A stretch of DNA of 5,437 nucleotides from Flavobacteriaceae bacterium (lineage in GTDB: Bacteria > Bacteroidota > Bacteroidia > Flavobacteriales > Flavobacteriaceae), in contig WFMU01000148.1 in the NCBI GenBank assembly GCA_015488935.1, positions 1 through 5,437 on the forward strand, in the 5' to 3' direction. The notes beneath the pieces are model-generated. The model was given only the letters and a program-made list of their open reading frames with translations, was not told the DNA's origin and made no database searches. Numbering within the stretch: the first letter of the stretch is position 1; each line of letters starts with the position of its first letter. The position numbers and the translations under genes were made by a program. Of the stretch, positions 1 through 5,302 are shown piece by piece.

Positions 1-1
1 A

Positions 2-73
2 ATAAAATCTTTAGTTTTATTTATAGATGAAAAAGAAAAATTTATAAAAATAATCAATAACGCTTTACAATAA
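2..73 (+). CDS. Possible 3' end of an upstream gene (partial, 23 codons, product unknown)
   Basis: The frame beginning at base 2 is open from the window edge to a TAA at 71-73. It reads as an ordinary lysine- and isoleucine-rich C-terminus ending in residues IINNALQ. Both other forward frames are interrupted by stops in this stretch, and the amino acid mix (Asp-Glu-Lys-Glu-Lys followed by a hydrophobic/charged helix-like tail) is protein-like. It is too short to assign a family. The stop falls where transposase-remnant similarity begins, so the original C-terminus could have been altered by an insertion. Chance is a real alternative, because an open run of 23 codons in AT-rich DNA is not strong evidence. 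Confidence 0.4.
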   Translation: MKSLVLFIDEKEKFIKIINNALQ

Positions 74-74
74 A

Positions 75-327
75 CTACGATAACAAATTACCAAATACCT
101 ATTCAGAACAATGAAACAGCAATGGTCATTACACCCTTATGAAAGGGAAACAACACGTATTATCTGAGGTTAACCTAATAATATGCTACAACCTTAGGAA
201 ATTTTATCGTCATTTTTGGAAAAATACCTCGAAAACAAGGTTGAAAAGAGCTAATATCCTATTCTTTTTTGTATGTATAAAGCTATTTTACTCGTTTTTA
301 ACCCTTTGTTTTTTTCAATACCAATAA
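75..327 (+). pseudogene. Decayed C-terminal fragment of an IS1182-type (DDE) transposase
   Basis: Two adjoining frames together resemble the C-terminus of IS1182-family transposases (DDE_Tnp_1_6 type). As I know it, that end carries a block like (V)EHPFGTIKRQW followed by a glycine/aromatic stretch, LKG..KV.GE..LI...YNLRR. In the first frame (84-125) the translation is QITKYLFRTMKQQW, which aligns without gaps to that block. In the next frame (124 onward) it continues GHYTLMKGKQHVLSEV and then NLIICYNLRK, ending at TAA 325-327. Decay is visible: a TAA at 81-83 in the first frame, a frame break at about 123-127, and Lys (93-95) where the family has the catalytic Glu of the DDE triad. It cannot encode an active enzyme. 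The ATG at 139 opens a 62-codon frame, but I read this as the surviving tail, not a separate gene. The family alignment is from memory and needs a search. Confidence 0.6.
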
Positions 328-329
328 AT

Positions 330-350
330 ACATCTAAAGAAACATCTAAA
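330..350 (+). repeat. 9-bp direct repeat ACATCTAAA upstream of the beta-helix gene
   Basis: ACATCTAAA occurs at 330-338 and again at 342-350, separated by GAA, giving a 12-bp repeat period. The pair ends 27 bp before the predicted -7 box at 378-385, where activator sites usually lie. The same 9-mer was not noticed upstream of the other gene. A regulator site is an inference; the repeat could also belong to the end of the neighbouring transposon remnant. Confidence 0.35.
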
Positions 351-377
351 TTCGAGCTTATATAAACTAAAATAATG

Positions 378-385
378 TATTTTTG
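378..385 (+). promoter_or_regulatory. Predicted -7 box (TATTTTTG) for the beta-helix gene
   Basis: TATTTTTG matches the Bacteroidota sigma-ABfr -7 consensus TAnnTTTG exactly. The -33 element is weak: the nearest candidate is TTCG at 351-354, 23 bp upstream, against the usual TTTG. This predicts a start site near 391-392 and a leader of about 77 nt. The 11-mer ATGTATTTTTG (375-385, allowing for the leading AT) is also present in the promoter of the convergent gene. Confidence 0.5.
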
Positions 386-392
386 GTTTGCA

Positions 393-437
393 TTTCTGTT
401 ATTACGCAGACTTTCGTTATCCTTAATTAAACAGAAA
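393..437 (+). promoter_or_regulatory. Inverted repeat in the leader of the beta-helix gene (possible 5'-terminal hairpin)
   Basis: TTTCTGTT at 393-400 is perfectly complementary to AACAGAAA at 430-437, with a 29-nt loop. If transcription starts near 391-392, this stem forms the very 5' end of the mRNA and ends 16 nt before the SD at 454-461, leaving the SD free. The stem has only two G-C pairs and a large loop, so its stability is modest. A role in mRNA stability or translation is inferred. Confidence 0.3.
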
Positions 438-453
438 AAAATTATCATTAAAA

Positions 454-461
454 TAAGGAGG
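454..461 (+). promoter_or_regulatory. Strong Shine-Dalgarno TAAGGAGG deciding the start at 469
   Basis: TAAGGAGG ends 7 nt before the ATG at 469, which is ideal spacing, and is a full complement to the conserved anti-SD CCUCCUUA. It fixes the start codon. Most Flavobacteriia genes lack a recognisable SD and have only an A-rich leader, as the convergent gene here does, so this site is unusual for the host. Confidence 0.8.
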
Positions 462-468
462 AAAAACA

Positions 469-2283
469 ATGAAAAATGTATTTTTAATTATAGTAACAAT
501 AATTACATTTATAAATGTAAATGCGCAAACACCGCCAATTATATATGTTGCAGGTGATGGAAGTGGAGATTATAATTGTGATGGAATAAGCGACCAAATC
601 GAAATAAATCAAGCATTAGATTTTGTTGCAAACAATTCAAATTATACAACCGTTTATCTTAAAGGTCAAAATACCTATTGGATTAATGAACCTATTTTCA
701 TTTCAGAAAACACAACATTAGAAGGAGATACTAATGCTGTTGTAAAACTAATTGATAATGCTGGATGGAATACAAAATTTAAACCACTTATTGGACAAAC
801 AGGACTTACTTACACATCTGGTTTAGGAGACCCAAGTATAACCACAGGAAATATAACAATTAGAGGTTTTGAACTTGATGGCAATAGACAAAATCAAACA
901 GAACCTTCTGGAAATTCGTATTACAATGCCATTGTTTTACAAAATTGCTATAATATAACAATCAATAATATGTATATTCACGATTGTTTAGCAGACGCGC
1001 TTCAAACTGGCTATGATTTGTATGGTTTTGACATTAATCTTCAATATTATAATAATCGCATACACCGTAGTGGACACGATGGAATAATTGTTATCAATTG
1101 CAAAAACTTTAAAATACACGATAATATTTTTACAGATAATAGAACAGATGCTCATATTAGAGTACAAAATTGCAACCATTTTAAAATTTACAATAATATT
1201 GGAGGAAATAATCCAAACAGACAATATACTGGTGGAATAGGAATTTCGATGCAAGCAAATGGAGACACGCCTCTTAATGATGCAGAAGTATATAATAATT
1301 ATTTTTATGGAAAAGGATACTATTATGGTATTTGGCTTTGGCAAAGAAATGGAGGAGGCACATTACATACGCACGAAAATGTGTATATACATCACAATAT
1401 AATTTCATGGTTTCAAAAAGGAGGAATAGGAATAGAAGGTTTTCATAATACACGTATCGAAAACAATATTATACAATCAGATGGAGGTCTCGAAAACACA
1501 TTCCCTGCTCCCGGAATTGTATTTTTAGGTGGAGACCCTACAAATAATATAAGTGGATTTCAAACCATCGTAAAAAACAATATTATTGTTGATAATATTA
1601 CCTATGGAATAGATAATCGGCAACCCACAATTCATTCTTTTATTTCGGACTATAATTGCATTAATGGAAATCTTTTGGGTAATTATAATAATGTAACATC
1701 CACAACAGACATGTATGCAAACCCAAAATTAGCAAGTAATAATTTATTTCAATTATATAATACAATTCTAAATACAAATTGGACAAATGCTAACACTACA
1801 GGAGATTATTCGGGAGATTTAGGAGCAAATGAAGCAAAGTTGATGTACCATCTAAAATCAGAATTTGGTCGTTGGAACGGAACACAATGGGTTGTTGACA
1901 GTAGCACAAGCCCTTGCATTGATGCAGGTAATCCTGCTGATGATTATTCTAATGAACCAACACCTAACGGAAATTTAGTAAATTTAGGTGCTTATGGCAA
2001 CACTGCATATACGTCTAAAAGTTCCAATCCATCAAGTATAGTTGATATTAATAATATAAACGATTTTATATATCCAAATCCAATATTAGATAAAATAATA
2101 GTTCCAAGTGAATTTATAAATGCGAAATATGCAATCTATACGTTAACAGGAAAACTTATAAAATTCGGTACATTAAACCCAAATGAAATTAAAATATCTG
2201 AATTAAATTCTGGAATGTACATTCTTAAAATTAGAAATTACAATTCAAATAAAATAAGAATGTTTAAAATAATAAAAGAATGA
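469..2283 (+). CDS. T9SS-secreted right-handed beta-helix protein, disaggregatase-like
   Basis: A 604-aa secreted protein, probably acting on an extracellular polysaccharide. Residues 1-19 are a Sec signal peptide (Lys2, hydrophobic core, Val-Asn-Ala cut before Gln20). Residues 24-88 hold a compact N-terminal block (YVAGDGSGDYNCDG, then IEINQAL, VYLKG, NTTLEGD). About 126-400 form a right-handed parallel beta-helix: Asn/Ile-rich rungs recur as NC-N-x-x-I-x-N-x-I at 159, 210 and 234, with further rungs near 274, 304, 327 and 366. GHDG at 202-205 is a candidate functional turn. Residues 457-518 contain YHLKSEFGRWNGTQW, SPCIDAG and NEPTPNG, which I recognise from Methanosarcina disaggregatase-related proteins (Disaggr_assoc). 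Residues 534-604 are a T9SS type A sorting domain (YPNP, YTLTGKLI, SGMYILKI, FKIIKE). The start is fixed by the SD and the signal peptide. Whether it is a lyase, a hydrolase or only binds glycan cannot be read from the sequence. Confidence 0.88.
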   Translation: MKNVFLIIVTIITFINVNAQTPPIIYVAGDGSGDYNCDGISDQIEINQALDFVANNSNYTTVYLKGQNTYWINEPIFISENTTLEGDTNAVVKLIDNAGWNTKFKPLIGQTGLTYTSGLGDPSITTGNITIRGFELDGNRQNQTEPSGNSYYNAIVLQNCYNITINNMYIHDCLADALQTGYDLYGFDINLQYYNNRIHRSGHDGIIVINCKNFKIHDNIFTDNRTDAHIRVQNCNHFKIYNNIGGNNPNRQYTGGIGISMQANGDTPLNDAEVYNNYFYGKGYYYGIWLWQRNGGGTLHTHENVYIHHNIISWFQKGGIGIEGFHNTRIENNIIQSDGGLENTFPAPGIVFLGGDPTNNISGFQTIVKNNIIVDNITYGIDNRQPTIHSFISDYNCINGNLLGNYNNVTSTTDMYANPKLASNNLFQLYNTILNTNWTNANTTGDYSGDLGANEAKLMYHLKSEFGRWNGTQWVVDSSTSPCIDAGNPADDYSNEPTPNGNLVNLGAYGNTAYTSKSSNPSSIVDINNINDFIYPNPILDKIIVPSEFINAKYAIYTLTGKLIKFGTLNPNEIKISELNSGMYILKIRNYNSNKIRMFKIIKE

Positions 2284-2350
2284 TGCGTAGGTAAATGGTA
2301 ATTTTACTTATAAACCTCTCACAGAATTGTACAGGATACTCTAGCATCAT
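2280..2350. terminator. Long-range inverted repeat in the convergent gap (weak bidirectional terminator candidate)
   Basis: ATGATGC at 2280-2286 pairs with GCATCAT at 2344-2350. After one bulged G (2287) the stem continues, with TAG 2288-2290 pairing CTA 2341-2343. The loop is about 50 nt and contains a smaller possible hairpin, GTAAA 2291-2295 with TTTAC 2303-2307. The left arm overlaps the stop codon of the beta-helix gene. No T-run follows either arm, so this is not a classical intrinsic terminator; its position between two facing genes is the main argument. Confidence 0.3.
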
Positions 2351-2362
2351 ACAGCTTAATAG

Positions 2363-2380
2363 TACCAAAAATAGTTGGTA
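2363..2380. repeat. Inverted repeat TACCAA-N6-TTGGTA abutting the stop of the minus-strand gene
   Basis: TACCAA (2363-2368) and TTGGTA (2375-2380) are perfect complements with a 6-nt spacer. The repeat begins directly after the minus-strand gene's TAA (2381-2383). It could form a short hairpin at that mRNA's 3' end, but no U-tract follows on either strand. It also contains the minus-strand TATTTTTG described separately. Confidence 0.3.
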
Positions 2381-2398
2381 TTACTGCATTACTACAAA
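2366..2398 (-). promoter_or_regulatory. Minus-strand promoter match TTTG-N21-TATTTTTG at the end of the glycosidase-like gene
   Basis: Read on the minus strand, TTTG (2398-2395) is followed after 21 nt by TATTTTTG (2373-2366). Both boxes and the spacing fit the Bacteroidota -33/-7 consensus, better than either gene promoter in the window. A start near 2360 would give a transcript entering the convergent gap and then running antisense to the beta-helix gene's 3' end. The boxes are AT-rich and short, so chance is possible. Confidence 0.3.
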
Positions 2399-5239
2399 CT
2401 TTTTACTCAATATTTTACCATTTAATTTTAGGTTAGAAATATAAATTCCTGTTGTAGGATTATCTTTTAAATCCCATGGAATTGTTAGCTGTTCTGTACC
2501 TTTTTTAAAGCCTTCTTTTTTCCAAACGGATTGCCCTAATATATCAAATACCTCCAATGTATATGCTCCTATTTCGTTAGAGTTTAAATTAAAATCAATA
2601 TGGTCATTAGAAGCTATTATAGTAAAGGATGAATTATTAGTTTCTGTATTTAAAACATCTAAAGTTCCATACGATTCTAAAATTTTATCGATGATGGTTT
2701 CTAGCAATACATCTAAATCGCCAGTAGTATCAATTCCATCAATAAAATTATTCAAATCTGTAACATCAACACCATTGGCAAGTAAACTATCTCTTACATC
2801 TAATAAAGTAGAAATATAACGTACATCTGTAATTCCAGCACGATATCCTTCCCAAGCAATTGTACCAACCAAACCACTGGTTGTAGGATAGGTAAAGGCT
2901 TCTTCACGATAATTAGAAGTACCGTCAAAATCGTTCCAAAAAGCACCTCTATGTGCTTGATATGCCCAATCCATTGCTCCATCAAAGCCTTTTTGCCATA
3001 ATTTAATACCAAAATTTCTTCGATATACTTCTGGATTTTCTACACCAACTTGCGGAGAAGCATAGCTAAAAATTAATTTACCTGCACCATGCCAATTTGC
3101 AACTTGAGTATCGGCACTGGCTGATGTAGCACCTCCTGCAAAAACAATTTGATCTAAATATTGCCCAACCATATCAAATGTACTTGTATATCCTGCCACA
3201 AATACTTTAGCTCCTGCATTATGCACATCATTCATATAGCCAATTTCATTTGCTGTTGTTGCTTCATCAATAGCATAAATATATAATTCGTTTGCATTAT
3301 AGCCTTTACTTGCTAATATATTTTGAAAATTAGTAATATCATTTGTTAAAACAGAAGTGCTTTGTACACCATTTGGAAAAATACCAATACCCAAAGTATA
3401 AAATCTATCTGTAGGAAAACCTAGTTGGTTTCTAATATCCAATTCTTGTCCTAATTTAGATGGTCTATTGTAACTATTTGGATATAAGACACCATGTTTT
3501 TTCAAATCTTCTAATTCTAATGAAAATTGCGCTACAGTTTTTTGATAAGAGTTTACAGGAATTGCATTATCTACAATTCTAGCAGGATAATATAGAGAAT
3601 ATACCAATCTAGACGCAGCTAAATCAAAAGGTAAAACTTCAATAGTTATTGGAAATTCTTTCATTACTTCTCCTAAAGGGTTTTTGATTTTAAATGTAGA
3701 AGTATAACTACCTGCTACCACATTATCTGGAACATGAATAATATTCCATATTAATTTATAGCGAATGGCATCAAAATTTATAGGCTGTAAGGTATTACTA
3801 TCGTTAAAAGTTATGGAACGTGTATCTGGAAAAGTACCATTTTGTTCCGAAATATTAATATAACTTTCTACGTTTGTAGCATTATCGATTATTTTAAGTT
3901 CGTTAGTTTCGGTTGTAAAATTAACTTTTACTAAACTTTCATCTTTTAATAATAATTCTGGTGTAATAAATTTCTCCGTTCTGTTAATATGTGTATTATT
4001 TAAACCTGCTTGATACCATATTTTTGCAACATAAGTATCTAGGTTACTTGCATCAAAAGAGCCATTATCTCCAATAAAATTTGTGTTTTCAATAGTATAA
4101 CCATCACCTTCTATACACATTGGTTCTAAGAGTGTTGCTATGGAGCGATACTCTCCTCTTGTCATTCTTAAATTATACGAGGTTACTTCTTCTAAAAAAT
4201 CAGGTGTATCATAACCATTAAATCGATAGTATTTCATTGCATCTATCTTATAAGCAGAAAGTTCTTGTTGCGTATCTAAACTAGCAGCTAATCGCAAATT
4301 GGAAGATAAGTAACTTTCTAATAAATGATCTACATTATTCATTAAAGAAGCATTAAAATAATTAGGTGTACTATTACTACTGGCATTTATTGCATACATA
4401 GTAGCAATATCTTGCTGTATTTCTGCATAACTAGAATTAAGTCTATCCAATAAAAATTGTTGCTTTGTACATAGCGTAACACCATCTGTATTAACAATTT
4501 CAGGTAAATTTGTAAACCTTGTATTTCGAATATCTATTGAATCGTGTACACGTGCTAAATAAGCATTCCAACTATCGGTATATCCTTGTGCAAAAGATGC
4601 GGGATTGGTATGCGTTCCTGTTAAACTTATATTATCTAAATACAACGATAAATCCAAAGGACCTTTTCCAAATACAAGAATTCCTATCATATTTAATGTT
4701 ATACCTAGATCATTTGGATTTCCATCATACGCTAAATGTCGAATAGCTCTATCTTTTTTGTTAAAAAGAAGCGTACTAACATCGTCTCTTTGAATAGTTT
4801 GCCATGTATTTGCCGTAGAAATATAAGAAGATAAAAAACCAACACCTGTTCTACTTATAGGATAATAAGGAGTGTTATAACCAAATCGCACATGGTCTTT
4901 TGTAGCATCATCTACCATAACATCTGCCGAAAAACTTAAAGAACCTCCATCATTAGCTTCTGGACTATTAACAGGTATTTTTAAATAGTAATACCATTTT
5001 GCATCTGGATTTGCCAATCCATCAATATGTGCCGTAATGTGAATAGAACTAGTTCCGCCACCAGGTCCAGGAGCTCCATAAGTAAAATTTGGAGTAGGCA
5101 TATTCATTCCAGAACTTTTTACCCAATTAGTCATAGTTGTAGTTCCTTCAAAACTTTCTGTAAATGAAAAATTTTCTATTTGTGCAAAAACAATTAGATT
5201 AATTAATAATGTAATTGAAGTGAGTATCTTTTTTATCAT
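2381..5239 (-). CDS. T9SS-secreted glycoside hydrolase-like protein (GH123/DUF4091-type)
   Basis: A 952-aa secreted protein, probably an exo-acting glycosidase. Residues 1-19 are a signal peptide (Val-Phe-Ala cut before Gln20), which supports the first ATG; the next Met is residue 36. About 21-210 look like a beta jelly-roll (ESFEGT at the start, LYLDNISLTG at the end), possibly carbohydrate binding. About 215-345 are helical and not recognised. About 350-540 form the beta-sandwich that precedes GH123/DUF4091 barrels (RGEYRSIATLLEP, then WNIIHVPDNVVAGSYTSTFKI). About 541-860 are a TIM-barrel catalytic region with YAIDEA (Asp658-Glu659), in the place of the Asp-Glu pair used by GH123 in substrate-assisted catalysis, followed by GFDGAMDWAYQ, FWNDFDG and IAWEGYRAGITDVRYISTL. 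About 870-952 are a T9SS sorting domain (YTLEVFDILGQSVWK, GIYISNLKL, KKFVV) that lacks the usual YPNP start. Only two cysteines are present (257 and 375). It converges on the beta-helix gene, 97 bp away. The family is fairly secure; the substrate is not. Confidence 0.85.
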   Translation of the reverse strand: MIKKILTSITLLINLIVFAQIENFSFTESFEGTTTMTNWVKSSGMNMPTPNFTYGAPGPGGGTSSIHITAHIDGLANPDAKWYYYLKIPVNSPEANDGGSLSFSADVMVDDATKDHVRFGYNTPYYPISRTGVGFLSSYISTANTWQTIQRDDVSTLLFNKKDRAIRHLAYDGNPNDLGITLNMIGILVFGKGPLDLSLYLDNISLTGTHTNPASFAQGYTDSWNAYLARVHDSIDIRNTRFTNLPEIVNTDGVTLCTKQQFLLDRLNSSYAEIQQDIATMYAINASSNSTPNYFNASLMNNVDHLLESYLSSNLRLAASLDTQQELSAYKIDAMKYYRFNGYDTPDFLEEVTSYNLRMTRGEYRSIATLLEPMCIEGDGYTIENTNFIGDNGSFDASNLDTYVAKIWYQAGLNNTHINRTEKFITPELLLKDESLVKVNFTTETNELKIIDNATNVESYINISEQNGTFPDTRSITFNDSNTLQPINFDAIRYKLIWNIIHVPDNVVAGSYTSTFKIKNPLGEVMKEFPITIEVLPFDLAASRLVYSLYYPARIVDNAIPVNSYQKTVAQFSLELEDLKKHGVLYPNSYNRPSKLGQELDIRNQLGFPTDRFYTLGIGIFPNGVQSTSVLTNDITNFQNILASKGYNANELYIYAIDEATTANEIGYMNDVHNAGAKVFVAGYTSTFDMVGQYLDQIVFAGGATSASADTQVANWHGAGKLIFSYASPQVGVENPEVYRRNFGIKLWQKGFDGAMDWAYQAHRGAFWNDFDGTSNYREEAFTYPTTSGLVGTIAWEGYRAGITDVRYISTLLDVRDSLLANGVDVTDLNNFIDGIDTTGDLDVLLETIIDKILESYGTLDVLNTETNNSSFTIIASNDHIDFNLNSNEIGAYTLEVFDILGQSVWKKEGFKKGTEQLTIPWDLKDNPTTGIYISNLKLNGKILSKKFVVMQ

Positions 5240-5256
5240 ATTATTGTTAGTTTACA

Positions 5257-5264
5257 CAAAAATA
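5257..5264 (-). promoter_or_regulatory. Predicted -7 box (TATTTTTG) for the glycosidase-like gene
   Basis: On the minus strand TATTTTTG is a perfect TAnnTTTG match, 17 nt before the ATG. This implies a very short leader of roughly 10-12 nt. The leader (ACTAACAATAAT before ATG) has no Shine-Dalgarno sequence, as is normal for Flavobacteriia. No TTTG or TTG lies at the -33 distance; that position is taken by the edge of the palindrome at 5285-5302, so the promoter probably needs an activator. Confidence 0.55.
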
Positions 5265-5284
5265 CATCTATTTTTTTTACTAGC

Positions 5285-5302
5285 ACTACCCTTTTGGGTA
5301 GT
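5285..5302. promoter_or_regulatory. Perfect palindromic operator ACTACCC-TTTT-GGGTAGT
   Basis: Two perfect 7-bp arms flank a 4-bp A/T spacer, 20 bp upstream of the -7 box of the glycosidase-like gene, which places the site around -35 to -55 from the predicted start. It is GC-richer than its surroundings. The TACCC half-site resembles the TACYYMT heptamer bound by NarL/LuxR-type regulators, so a response-regulator or LuxR-type activator is a reasonable guess. As RNA it lies upstream of the predicted start site and would not be in the gene's mRNA. A terminator for a gene reading in from the right is an alternative, but no T-run follows on the minus strand. Confidence 0.5.

Noticed and set aside
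134..147. Hairpin CCCTT-ATGA-AAGGG as a terminator for the upstream gene
   Set aside because: Only a 5-bp stem with no T-run after it, and it lies inside the transposase-like coding remnant.
167..176. Palindrome AGGTTAACCT as an operator
   Set aside because: It falls within the best-conserved part of the transposase-like tail (codons for Glu-Val-Asn-Leu), so coding origin explains it.
74..330. tRNA, riboswitch or other RNA gene in the 5' non-genic region
   Set aside because: No cloverleaf arms, T-loop consensus or CCA end were found, and the stretch is better explained as a transposase remnant.
251..469. 72-codon minus-strand frame across the beta-helix gene's promoter
   Set aside because: Low-complexity translation of AT-rich DNA that overlaps the leader, the -7 box and the transposase remnant; no supporting start site.
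988..1344. 118-codon open frame on the minus strand inside the beta-helix gene
   Set aside because: Ile/Val/Ser-rich translation from Asn/Ile-rich coding on the other strand, with no signal peptide, domain or start signal; a shadow of the real gene.
4519..4793. Two overlapping plus-strand frames (4519-4746 and 4605-4793) inside the glycosidase-like gene
   Set aside because: Both are antisense shadows over the N-terminal domain, with no promoter or SD and no plausible protein features.
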